From positions 1-51,637 of IMG/VR virus record IMGVR_UViG_3300027759_000123: 51,637 bases of DNA; one strand, given 5' to 3'. The position numbers and the translations under genes were made by a program. A model generated the notes under the pieces. That model did not search any database and was not told the DNA's origin. It saw only the letters and a program-made list of their open reading frames with translations. The DNA comes from a virus. Positions 14,289 to 21,679 of the stretch are shown here, one piece after another (position 1 is the stretch's first letter; each line of letters begins with the position of its first letter).

Positions 14289-15568
14289 TGAGCAAGCAAG
14301 AAACCCGAATCAAGCGTGGACACATCACGCTTATGAAGCACCCACAGACTGCCCTGTACTCAGGCGTAATGCTGATGGGTATCTCTGCCGTTGAGGAGAA
14401 TGTATCTACTGCATACACCGATGGTGTCAACAAGAAGTATGGTCGCAAGTTCTTGGAGAGTATCACTAGCGAAGCCAAGGTGCGTGGTCTCATCCTCCAT
14501 GAGAATCTTCACGTAGCTTTGAAGCAAGTCGTGTTCGGTCGCCCCATGTTCTTGGAGAATCCCAAGATGGCTAACCTAGCCGCTGACTTTGTTGTCAATG
14601 ACATCATTACCTGTATTGATGGGACAGTTGCGGGTACGCACGAGCGTCTAGTCGAGTTGCCTGATGGTGCTGTGTACGATGCGATGTTCCACGATTGGTC
14701 TATGCGTGAGGTATACAACTATCTCAAGAAGCATTGCAAAGGTGGCAAGGGCGGGGGCGGTAAGGGTAAGGGTCAAGGTAATCCCCCACCATCGGGTGGG
14801 ACACAATCTAACGACGATGAAGATGGTGATGGTGATACGGTAACAGTCAACGGCAAGACCTATGACATCTCTCAGTCAGACGAGCATGATTTTATCGGTA
14901 AGGAGTTGTCACCCGAGCAAGCCAAAGAAATCTTAGATGAGATCGACAAAGCATTGCGTGAAGGCGGGATGCTTGCAGGTCGCATGGGTGCAAAGATTCC
15001 TAGAGTCATCTCCGACTTGTTAGAACCCAAGATCGACTGGCGTGATGCGTTGCGTGAGTTTGTGTCTGCGTCAACCAAGGGTAACGATGAGTTCACATGG
15101 CGTCGCATGAACAAGCGTCAGATGGCTAATGACATCTACTTGCCAAGCGTGATCAACGAGAGCATTGGCGAGATCATCGTAGCCATTGACACATCAGGCT
15201 CGATAGGCGGGGCAGAGATAACCGAGTTTGCTACCGAACTGGTTTCAATTTGCGAGGTCTGTCAGCCCGAAGCGGTGCGTGTTCTTTGGTGGGATACCGA
15301 GGTGCATGGCGAACAAATCTTTCGGGACAACTACAACGACATTGCGAAGTTGCTCAAACCACTAGGCGGTGGCGGAACTCACGTCTCATGCGTCAGTGAC
15401 TACGTAGTTAAGAACAAACTTAAAGCCGAGTGTGTTCTCGTGTTCACTGACGGGTATGTAGAGAACGACATCAACTGGAAGATTACTGACCCAACTCTGT
15501 GGATGGTTACGCAGCGCCGTGACTTTGAACCGCCCATGGGTAAGAAAGTAATGTTCGGTGACGATTAA
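14288..15568 (+). CDS. VWA-domain protein with metallopeptidase-like N-terminus (DUF2201 type)
   Basis: The start is taken at 14288 because GGAG sits 6 bases before it; ATG at 14285 is too close. Of 426 residues, the N-terminal part carries 'GLILHENLHVAL' (H71, E72, H75), the HExxH-like signature of the DUF2201 putative metallopeptidase domain. A Gly/Lys-rich then acidic linker follows (about 150-200). The C-terminal VWA-like domain has the MIDAS 'DTSGS' (D301, S303, S305) and 'VFTDGYVE'. Such proteins pair with MoxR/CobS ATPases in metal-chelatase-like or remodelling complexes, fitting the neighbour at 12826. Confidence 0.8.
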   Translation: MSKQETRIKRGHITLMKHPQTALYSGVMLMGISAVEENVSTAYTDGVNKKYGRKFLESITSEAKVRGLILHENLHVALKQVVFGRPMFLENPKMANLAADFVVNDIITCIDGTVAGTHERLVELPDGAVYDAMFHDWSMREVYNYLKKHCKGGKGGGGKGKGQGNPPPSGGTQSNDDEDGDGDTVTVNGKTYDISQSDEHDFIGKELSPEQAKEILDEIDKALREGGMLAGRMGAKIPRVISDLLEPKIDWRDALREFVSASTKGNDEFTWRRMNKRQMANDIYLPSVINESIGEIIVAIDTSGSIGGAEITEFATELVSICEVCQPEAVRVLWWDTEVHGEQIFRDNYNDIAKLLKPLGGGGTHVSCVSDYVVKNKLKAECVLVFTDGYVENDINWKITDPTLWMVTQRRDFEPPMGKKVMFGDD

Positions 15569-15572
15569 TCAG

Positions 15573-15809
15573 ATGTGGCTAGATGTTACTGCAACATCCT
15601 ACGCCATAGCTAAGACGAAAGGACAAGAGAAATTGAAATACCGCTATGTAGATGAGATAGCTAAAGAACTCTTGGAACATCACCCGAACTCTGCGCATCT
15701 GTATGCGTTGGAGAAACTTAACACGATTGGGCAATTACAACCCGATCTATGGCGACAAGTGTTAGTTGAATTAGACAAACTTCAAGGAGAGAAAGAATGC
15801 AAGAAATAA
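15573..15809 (+). CDS. Unknown protein (78 aa)
   Basis: ATG at 15573 gives 78 residues; a GTG at 15558 overlapping the upstream stop would add five, and neither has a clear ribosome site. The product is helical with 'YRYVDEIAKELLEHHPNSAHLY' and a basic end. It directly follows the VWA gene and overlaps the next gene, so it belongs to the same transcript. No family recognised. Confidence 0.5.
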   Translation: MWLDVTATSYAIAKTKGQEKLKYRYVDEIAKELLEHHPNSAHLYALEKLNTIGQLQPDLWRQVLVELDKLQGEKECKK

Positions 15810-15943
15810 CGACTGAACAAATCCGTCAATGGATTGGACAAGACTCAACCATTTGGTTGGACTTACTCTGCGAGATAGTTAACGGAGAGTACACAGCAGA
15901 AGAAATGCGTAAAGACATTATCAACTCAGACTTAGGAGAGTAA
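15797..15943 (+). CDS. Small acidic protein (48 aa)
   Basis: ATG at 15797 lies inside the end of the previous gene behind AAGGAGAGAAAGA, a good site. The 48-residue acidic helical product (with 'WIGQDSTIWLDLLCEIVNGEY') resembles no family I know. The stop is 2 bases before the next start, with that gene's ribosome site inside its own last codons. Confidence 0.5.
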   Translation: MQEITTEQIRQWIGQDSTIWLDLLCEIVNGEYTAEEMRKDIINSDLGE

Positions 15944-15945
15944 CA

Positions 15946-16983
15946 ATGCAAGGACTAAATTACGTAAGGCTCAATGGCATCGCAAATAGTGTCCCACCCT
16001 ATCGTGGGTCTACAAATAGATTTCCTGTTGGTAACCGCAGACAGAACAACAAATACTTTCTTGTGCGAGAGGAGGACGGACAGCGCGTGTTCGACATCGT
16101 GCATGGTCAGCATTGGAAGCACGTTCCTCTGACGAAACAAGAGCACGATCATCTTGCCAAACAAGGCTCGACCAAACTGCGTAAGTTTCAAGAAGGCGGT
16201 GGGACATGGTCGTACTACACCTACGAGGTAACACCAAACATTGTTGGCGTTGTGCGACCTGACAATACGTTCGAGTTCACTGGCAGAAGTTATGGGCAGG
16301 GCGACCGAGGTATCTTGTCTAGCTATGGGCATGGATACTTATCTACTGAGTCACGCAGGGGTGGGATGATATGGATGGGGGCGCAGGGAGGGAAACTCAG
16401 GAATGACAAAACACGAGGCGCAATACCGATCTACAAAGGCTTGCGTGTCGATTGCGAGACTATGCAACCAACCAAACCAATCACAGTCATCGGTAGGAAG
16501 GTTGACCGCAAGGTGGGCAAGACATTGCTTGCTAAGTATGCAGACTTCTACATGACTACCGAGGTGATGACCAAGGCGATGAACTACGATGTATTTGTTA
16601 AGACCATGGTTGAAGTGGTGAACGAACACTTGGGTGAGATTAACTCTAATACAGACTGGTCGGTGTTTACAGGCAAGGCTGACACCTTAGTTGATAGCGC
16701 ACCACTTGATGCGGCAATGCTTTACATCTATGCGTGGGATGTCGGCAATATGCGTTGGAATGTACGGAGGTTTATGGATACACAGTACTCAAATTACAGC
16801 GCGCACGAGGACGAGCCACACACAATGTTCTTGAATCTCAAGCGCAGACTGAATAAGCAGATATACAAACAGAATGATGAGGTGTTCAAGAAAGTTGAAT
16901 ACACCAACTGCGAGATGTTCCCGCCTAGCGAGTGGGGATACACAGTCATGGTTGATGGAGTGGAGGTAGAGCAGTATGACTAA
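15946..16983 (+). CDS. Unknown protein (345 aa)
   Basis: ATG at 15946 behind TTAGGAGAGTAACA. The 345-residue protein has an aromatic, Gly-rich N-terminal half ('NNKYFLVREEDGQRVFDIVHG', 'GRSYGQGDRGILSSYGHGYL') that looks beta-rich and a helical C-terminal half ('VFVKTMVEVVNEHLGEI', 'LDAAMLYIYAWDVGNM'). I recognise no domain. Unusually, leader element copy 8 (15985-16008) lies inside its first 25 codons, in frame. Replication-arm location suggests a DNA-related or host-directed role, unproven. Confidence 0.65.
   Translation: MQGLNYVRLNGIANSVPPYRGSTNRFPVGNRRQNNKYFLVREEDGQRVFDIVHGQHWKHVPLTKQEHDHLAKQGSTKLRKFQEGGGTWSYYTYEVTPNIVGVVRPDNTFEFTGRSYGQGDRGILSSYGHGYLSTESRRGGMIWMGAQGGKLRNDKTRGAIPIYKGLRVDCETMQPTKPITVIGRKVDRKVGKTLLAKYADFYMTTEVMTKAMNYDVFVKTMVEVVNEHLGEINSNTDWSVFTGKADTLVDSAPLDAAMLYIYAWDVGNMRWNVRRFMDTQYSNYSAHEDEPHTMFLNLKRRLNKQIYKQNDEVFKKVEYTNCEMFPPSEWGYTVMVDGVEVEQYD
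15985..16008 (+). promoter_or_regulatory. Hairpin element copy 8, inside a coding region
   Basis: AAATAGTGTCCCAC followed by CCTATC and GTGGG forms the same prefix and 5-bp stem as the leader copies, but here it encodes residues about 14-21 of the gene starting at 15946. Downstream bases (TCTACAAATAG) do not match the TTTGTTTTCAACC tail of copies 4 and 6. Confidence 0.5.
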
Positions 16984-17158
16984 TGTTATTGAAGTGGAGG
17001 TGAAGGATGTGTATGGGGTAACGAAGTACTACCCCATATGCGAGAAGGCACAACTGTTTGCAGACATAGCAGGGACTAAGACTCTAACAGTACAAGTGAT
17101 AAAGAAGATCGAGGCGTTGGGATACTCGATCAAAGCGTCACGAACAGTAACTTTTTAA
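16976..17158 (+). CDS. Unknown small protein (60 aa)
   Basis: Overlaps the upstream gene by 8 bases and has GGAGGTAGAG upstream of its ATG. The 60-residue product has the pattern 'VKDVYGVTKYYPICEKAQLFADIAGTKTLT...IKKIEALGYSI', similar to short phage proteins of unknown role. An alpha/beta fold is likely. Confidence 0.55.
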   Translation: MTNVIEVEVKDVYGVTKYYPICEKAQLFADIAGTKTLTVQVIKKIEALGYSIKASRTVTF

Positions 17159-17168
17159 GGAGAGAGAA

Positions 17169-18134
17169 ATGATGAGTAGATATTATCTTGATGGATTTGG
17201 TTCTGAAGATGAGTTGAATGAGTTGCTTGCCTCAGATGTACTCCCACTGGTGCGTGAGTTGCAATTCAAGTACAACTTGAAAGTCATGGGGAAAGTAATG
17301 AATGTGGGCTACCCACAATCAGATAAAGATTCTTACATGATGTGCTACCCCAATGGGCTGGCTGTTTGTAAGGTATGGACTACAAAGGTAGGTGGTGCTA
17401 ACAACAATCAACTAGAGTTTTGTTTCCGTACACCACACTACGCCAAGTCTCGTGGGTCAGATCAAAATGATAGAGAGACTATCCGTAGTACAAAACTTTC
17501 TTCATTGATGGCTGTACTAAAACGCCAGGAAGTTGTGCGTGATAAAAAACTAATCATGGATAGCAAAGTCAAACAAGTAAAGCTAGGTGTCTCTACTCTA
17601 CGTAGAGCGATGGGTACTAGCGATAAGCAAAACTCTTTTACGCCTGATGAAATTCATGTGATGTTAGCAACCTTACTAGGGGAAAATACCAATGGTCTTT
17701 CTGTACCATTAGACCTAAATAAATGTAAAAATACACTTGACATTTACAAAGAAGCTGATAGGATACGAGATATAAAGAGAGAAGAATCCAAGCGGTTCTT
17801 TAAGAATCCTTTCTATCTCATTGGCATAGACGACTACAAACACTTACTCATAGGCAAATTCAAGATGACTGTATTGCATAGTGATACGAGCAAGATGGAG
17901 TACGAGATCATTGAAGACTTCAAGCGAGTCAGAACGATCGAAGAGTATCCCGAGCTAGTCCCATTGATGACAATGATGAAAGTCTCTTATGAAACTAAGG
18001 AATGTCGTAGGCTTGGTGTATTGAACTTTCCCATCATGGATGGCTATGACGAGGGGCTTGACGCGACTTTCTTTTATGGCAGTCAACCTACGAACTATGA
18101 GCAAGCGTGGATGGCTACCCCATGCCCCACTTGA
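17169..18134 (+). CDS. Unknown protein (321 aa)
   Basis: ATG at 17169 behind AAGGAGAGAGAA; a second ATG follows at once. The 321-residue protein has a Met/Tyr-rich N-terminal beta region ('MMCYPNGLAVCKVWTTKVGG'), a basic middle and an acidic C-terminal half. Codon use here (AT-richer) differs from adjacent genes, hinting at separate acquisition. No family recognised. It overlaps the next gene. Confidence 0.6.
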   Translation: MMSRYYLDGFGSEDELNELLASDVLPLVRELQFKYNLKVMGKVMNVGYPQSDKDSYMMCYPNGLAVCKVWTTKVGGANNNQLEFCFRTPHYAKSRGSDQNDRETIRSTKLSSLMAVLKRQEVVRDKKLIMDSKVKQVKLGVSTLRRAMGTSDKQNSFTPDEIHVMLATLLGENTNGLSVPLDLNKCKNTLDIYKEADRIRDIKREESKRFFKNPFYLIGIDDYKHLLIGKFKMTVLHSDTSKMEYEIIEDFKRVRTIEEYPELVPLMTMMKVSYETKECRRLGVLNFPIMDGYDEGLDATFFYGSQPTNYEQAWMATPCPT

Positions 18135-18478
18135 TTGGGGGACTGAGTCCTGTGGTTCATCCCAAGAATTGGGATTTGATTCGTTTGCCTGTGCGTAAGG
18201 TAGACGAGCAGTACATCGTGTATGTGGCTGATGGGTTTCATCGCATATACACCGATGACACTTTGCCTGATGTGTTGAAGTCTAAGTTTGCAATGATTAA
18301 TGCTAATGGAGAAAAGTTCTTGCCTGATTCAAAAATACTTAGACTGACACTCTACACAAACACACACGCCCCCGAACTCGACGAAGTTGGGTGGAGGGCA
18401 AGCGCAACCTACTACTGTCTAGTCGTAGATCGATTAACTTTAGAGTCACTGAAGGGTGGGATACAAAATGACGCCTGA
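18122..18478 (+). CDS. Unknown protein (118 aa)
   Basis: Start uncertain: ATG at 18122 (used here) or GTG at 18107, five residues longer; both overlap the upstream gene and neither has a clear ribosome site. The product is beta-rich ('WDLIRLPVRKVDEQYIVYVADGF', 'ATYYCLVVDRLTLESL'). No known domain. The end overlaps the VRR-NUC gene. Confidence 0.5.
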   Translation: MPHLIGGLSPVVHPKNWDLIRLPVRKVDEQYIVYVADGFHRIYTDDTLPDVLKSKFAMINANGEKFLPDSKILRLTLYTNTHAPELDEVGWRASATYYCLVVDRLTLESLKGGIQNDA

Positions 18479-18752
18479 GGGTACAGTCAAGAAGAAGATC
18501 AAAGATATTCTTAACACAAAGGGGGCTTACTACACCATGCCAATCGGTACTGGCTATGGTGCGGCAGGTGTCCCTGACTTTGTGATTTGTTACAGAGGGA
18601 GGTTCATTGGGGTAGAGGCGAAAGCAAACGGCAACAAGCCTACTGCCCTACAAGAGAAACATATGTCTGCCATTCGTGGACAGGGTGGGTTCACCCTTGT
18701 CATTGATGAAACAAACATTGATGCGCTAACGCGTCTATTGGAACAGTTATGA
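18468..18752 (+). CDS. VRR-NUC domain nuclease (phage-type stand-alone)
   Basis: ATG at 18468 (a GTG at 18456 would add four residues). The 94-residue protein has the whole VRR-NUC core: 'GVPDFVI' (P36, D37), 'FIGVEAKA' (E50, K52) and a conserved 'LQEKH' with Q62. These PD-(D/E)xK residues are intact. Stand-alone VRR-NUC proteins in phages resolve or cleave branched DNA; this one is in the middle of the replication cluster. Confidence 0.85.
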   Translation: MTPEGTVKKKIKDILNTKGAYYTMPIGTGYGAAGVPDFVICYRGRFIGVEAKANGNKPTALQEKHMSAIRGQGGFTLVIDETNIDALTRLLEQL

Positions 18753-18955
18753 ATGAAGAAGATCGTAGCAATCTGCGTGACCTACACGCTGGCTTTGCGT
18801 TACTTGGTTTAATTATGAAGGGGGGCTTATCAGACCGATTGACCGAAACCGCATACGAGATTGCAGATGCTATGCAAGAAGCACGAGACCAACACAGTGT
18901 TGGAATCGTATCTGTTAAACGCCAAACCAAAAAGGAGAAGGCAAATGAAAGCTAA
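18749..18955 (+). CDS. Unknown small protein (68 aa)
   Basis: Coupled to the nuclease by an ATGA overlap at 18749. The 68-residue protein is helical in its first half and basic at its end (VKRQTKKEKANES). It overlaps the next start by 11 bases. No family recognised. Confidence 0.5.
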   Translation: MNEEDRSNLRDLHAGFALLGLIMKGGLSDRLTETAYEIADAMQEARDQHSVGIVSVKRQTKKEKANES

Positions 18956-19418
18956 GAAAGTAAACAAGATTGATTTAGTGCGCAACCTACTGAGCGCTAA
19001 TCCTAAAATCAAAACTGCAGAGGTGATGGAGAAGCTGAGAGTTTCTAAGACATACGCGTATGTCCTGATGTCCAAGGCGAGGAAACTTAACAAAGAACAG
19101 TCTGCGCCCAAAGGTAAGCTACTCTATCGCCTAACAGGTACACAAGCGGTAATGGCGCAGAAGATGGGTATTCCTATTGAGGACTACGCTATGGCTGAAG
19201 GCGAGGTCGTGGGTATTGCACCTGACCCAGTGAATCATCCGAAGCACTACACCGCAGGTGGCATCGAGACCATCGACTTTATCGAGGCAAAGAAGCTTGG
19301 GTATAACTTGGGTAATGTCGTCAAATACATTACTAGGGCAGGTCACAAGGGCAATCAGTTAGAAGACTTGCGCAAGGCGCAGTGGTATCTGACCCGTGAA
19401 ATCAACTCAATGAAGTAA
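18945..19418 (+). CDS. DUF3310 (T7 gp1.7-type) protein with N-terminal HTH-like region
   Basis: ATG at 18945 behind AAAGGAGAAGGCAA gives 157 residues. The C-terminal ~60 residues match DUF3310: 'DPVNHPKHYTAGGIETIDFI', 'LGNVVKYITRAGHKG' and 'LEDLRKAQWYL'. T7 gp1.7, in this family, is a nucleotide kinase for dGMP/dTMP. The N-terminal ~50 residues ('IKTAEVMEKLRVSKTYAYVLMSKARK') look like a winged-helix DNA-binding module, which many DUF3310 proteins lack, so this may be a fusion that links regulation to nucleotide metabolism. A terminator follows. Confidence 0.75.
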   Translation: MKAKKVNKIDLVRNLLSANPKIKTAEVMEKLRVSKTYAYVLMSKARKLNKEQSAPKGKLLYRLTGTQAVMAQKMGIPIEDYAMAEGEVVGIAPDPVNHPKHYTAGGIETIDFIEAKKLGYNLGNVVKYITRAGHKGNQLEDLRKAQWYLTREINSMK

Positions 19419-19424
19419 ACCCTT

Positions 19425-19451
19425 AGGGCATGGTTCGCCATGCCCTTTTTT
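19425..19451 (+). terminator. Rho-independent terminator
   Basis: AGGGCATGG-TTCG-CCATGCCCT is a perfect 9-bp stem with a UUCG loop, followed by TTTTTT. It ends the transcript that carries the VWA to DUF3310 genes. Confidence 0.9.
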
Positions 19452-19469
19452 GTAGCTATACCTTTTCTT

Positions 19470-19517
19470 AGATAGCCTCCCATGACCCAGTGGGACGCTA
19501 TTTTGAAACCAGTTATT
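19470..19517 (+). promoter_or_regulatory. Leader element copy 9 (hairpin plus repeat D)
   Basis: AGATAGCCTCCCA with CCCA/TGGG stem arms (19479-19494), then repeat D (19496-19517), a 22-base exact match to 8446-8467 that includes TTTTGAAACCAGTTATT. Here the hairpin precedes the repeat, the reverse of leaders A-C. It sits between the terminator at 19425 and the gene at 19530, so a promoter is expected here. Confidence 0.6.
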
Positions 19518-19529
19518 AAAGAGACATAG

Positions 19530-19718
19530 ATGCCGAGACCAAAACCCCCTGCGCCTCTCATTGGAAGGCAGGTGCGTATGACTGACAAGCAGTGGCTAAT
19601 CCTCAACCAACTTGGTGGTGCTGAGTGGTTGCGTACATTGCTAGAGAAGAAAGCGCCATTCCCTGCGTCGTACTACAAGAAACTTTTAGAGAAGCAAAAT
19701 GAAACTGATAACGATTGA
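19530..19718 (+). CDS. Small unknown protein before DNA polymerase (62 aa)
   Basis: ATG at 19530 behind AAAGAGACATAG, a weak ribosome site. The 62-residue basic protein reads 'VRMTDKQWLILNQLGGAEWLRTLLEKK', a pattern of short phage/bacterial proteins that resemble ribbon-helix-helix DNA-binding units. It overlaps the DNA polymerase by 20 bases, so it may couple or regulate it. Confidence 0.55.
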   Translation: MPRPKPPAPLIGRQVRMTDKQWLILNQLGGAEWLRTLLEKKAPFPASYYKKLLEKQNETDND

Positions 19719-21573
19719 CTTTGAGACCTACTACGATAGCAAGATCAAGCTAGGCTTCAAGCACCAGACCACTGAGGAATACATACGCGATAAGCGTTTT
19801 GAAGTTATCGGTGTGGGCGTGAAGGTAGATGATGAACCAACTGTCTGGGTATCAGGTGGTAAGGATAAGATAAAAGAATATCTAACGTCGCTAGACTGGG
19901 GCAGCAGCCCGCTTCTGTGCCACAACACCTTGTTCGATGGAGCAATTCTTAGCTGGCACTACGGCATCACGCCCACGTTCATGCTCGACACGTTGTGTAT
20001 GGCGAGAGCAATTCATGGCGTTGAGGCAGGTGGCTCGCTCAAGGCGTTGGCTGACCGCTACGAGATTGGCGCGAAGGGCGAGGAAGTGATTGCCGCTGAA
20101 GGCAAGGCGCGGCTCGACTTCAACAAAGAAGAACTTGCGCGATACGGAGAGTACTGCAAGAACGACGTTGACCTGACTCTCAAACTGTTCAAGATACTGT
20201 ACAAAACATTCCCCCATGACGAACTAGAGTTGATCGACATGACCCTGCGGATGTTCACGCACCCTGTGTTCCTTGTTGATGATGCGCTACTGCAAGAGCG
20301 CTATGACGAACTCAAAGAAGAGAAGCAGTTGTTGCTCGAAGGCTTGATGGAGAAACTCAAGTGCGAAACTGCCGAGGCTGTACGGAAAAAGCTAGCCAGT
20401 AACAAACAGTTTGCTGAATTGTTAGTCGAGCGCGGGGTTGAGGCTCCGATGAAAGAAAGTAAAACCACAGGAAAACAAACTTATGCACTGGCTAAAAACG
20501 ATGAGGGCTTTCTTAAACTCACTGAGCATGACGACCCCTTCATACAACAACTCTGCTCAGTCAGACTTGGAACTAAGTCCACAATCGAAGAGTCAAGGAT
20601 TGAGAGATTCATTGATGTTGGGAAAAGAAATAAAGGCAGGTTACCCATACCTCTTAAATACTACGGAGCACATACAGGTCGTTGGGCAGGCTCAGACAAG
20701 GTCAACTTCCAAAACCTTCCTAGCCGAGACAAGAAGAAAAAGGCTCTCAAGAACGCGGTGGTTGCGCCCGATGACCACATCGTTATCAACTGCGACTCGT
20801 CTCAAATCGAGGCGCGTGTCCTCGTCTGGTTGGCAGGGCAGGATGATGTGGTCGAGCAGTTTCGCAGGGGAGAGGATGTCTATTCGCTCTTCGCAACCAA
20901 GATATATGATCGTCCGATAACCAAGGCTAACCCAGTAGAACGCTTCGTGGGTAAGACCTGCATCTTGGGTCTAGGCTACGGGACTGGTAAATTAAAACTT
21001 CAGCACACGCTTAAGACAACCCCACCCGGCGCGATCGTTACGGAGGCCGAGGCTGAAGAGTTTGTTAAAACATACCGCGACACCAACGACAAGGTGATTG
21101 ATCTATGGGGAGAAGGCGATGCCGTGATCAAAGACCTAGCCAACTGGGATGACAAGATCAAGCCCTACTATTATGGCAAACATAAGTGCCTCAAGATCAC
21201 AAAAGAAGGCGTGGGCTTGCCTAATGGGTTGATGATCCGATACCCCGATCTAAAACTCAACACTGAAGAATCTAAATCTAAATACGAATACAAGTCACGC
21301 AAAGGCCCAGTGTCACTGTGGGGTGGGTCGCTAGTTGAGAACGTAGTTCAAGCCTTGGCGCGAATCATCGTGGGGGAGCAGATGATCAAGATTAACGAGC
21401 GTTGGCGGGTTGCCTTGACTGTCCATGATGCGGCAGTGATCGTGGTTCCTGAGGAGGAGAAGGATGAGGCGCTTGCATATATCATCGAGTGCATGTCTAC
21501 GCCACCCAAGTGGGCTAGGGGTTTACCCGTGACTTGCGAAGCAAAGTTTGCACAGACCTACGGAGAATGTTAA
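19699..21573 (+). CDS. DNA polymerase I (family A) with proofreading exonuclease
   Basis: A 624-residue phage replicative polymerase. The exonuclease has 'IDFETYYD' (D7, E9), 'CHNTLFD' (D80) and Exo III 'YCKND' (Y152, D156). The polymerase motifs are A with 'NCDSSQIEARV' (D366), B with R415/K419/Y427 in 'RFVGKTCILGLGYG', and C 'VHDAAVI' (H576, D577). All catalytic residues are intact. There is no 5'-3' exonuclease. Position K+4 of motif B, equal to E. coli Phe762, is Leu423. The start lies within the previous gene, with weak ribosome signals (AGAAGCAAA). Confidence 0.95.
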   Translation: MKLITIDFETYYDSKIKLGFKHQTTEEYIRDKRFEVIGVGVKVDDEPTVWVSGGKDKIKEYLTSLDWGSSPLLCHNTLFDGAILSWHYGITPTFMLDTLCMARAIHGVEAGGSLKALADRYEIGAKGEEVIAAEGKARLDFNKEELARYGEYCKNDVDLTLKLFKILYKTFPHDELELIDMTLRMFTHPVFLVDDALLQERYDELKEEKQLLLEGLMEKLKCETAEAVRKKLASNKQFAELLVERGVEAPMKESKTTGKQTYALAKNDEGFLKLTEHDDPFIQQLCSVRLGTKSTIEESRIERFIDVGKRNKGRLPIPLKYYGAHTGRWAGSDKVNFQNLPSRDKKKKALKNAVVAPDDHIVINCDSSQIEARVLVWLAGQDDVVEQFRRGEDVYSLFATKIYDRPITKANPVERFVGKTCILGLGYGTGKLKLQHTLKTTPPGAIVTEAEAEEFVKTYRDTNDKVIDLWGEGDAVIKDLANWDDKIKPYYYGKHKCLKITKEGVGLPNGLMIRYPDLKLNTEESKSKYEYKSRKGPVSLWGGSLVENVVQALARIIVGEQMIKINERWRVALTVHDAAVIVVPEEEKDEALAYIIECMSTPPKWARGLPVTCEAKFAQTYGEC

Positions 21574-21574
21574 T

Positions 21575-21679
21575 ATGTCAAATACAACTTGGCCTTTCCC
21601 GCCATTCCCCAACCCCAAGGACAAGGGCAACAAAGTGCCTAAGTTCAATCCTGACAACTTTGAGGACGCACCGATATGA
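21575..21679 (+). CDS. Proline-rich micro-protein (34 aa), tentative
   Basis: ATG at 21575 lies one base after the polymerase stop, behind CGGAGAATGTTAAT. The 34 residues are Pro/Phe/Asn-rich ('WPFPPFPNPKDKG'), and the stop overlaps the next start (ATGA at 21676). Likely a short linear-motif partner of the polymerase or nuclease, if translated. Confidence 0.45.
   Translation: MSNTTWPFPPFPNPKDKGNKVPKFNPDNFEDAPI

Noticed and set aside
14488-14512. Active protease in the VWA protein
   Set aside because: The HENLH site is present, but DUF2201-type proteins are only putative peptidases, so I do not claim activity.
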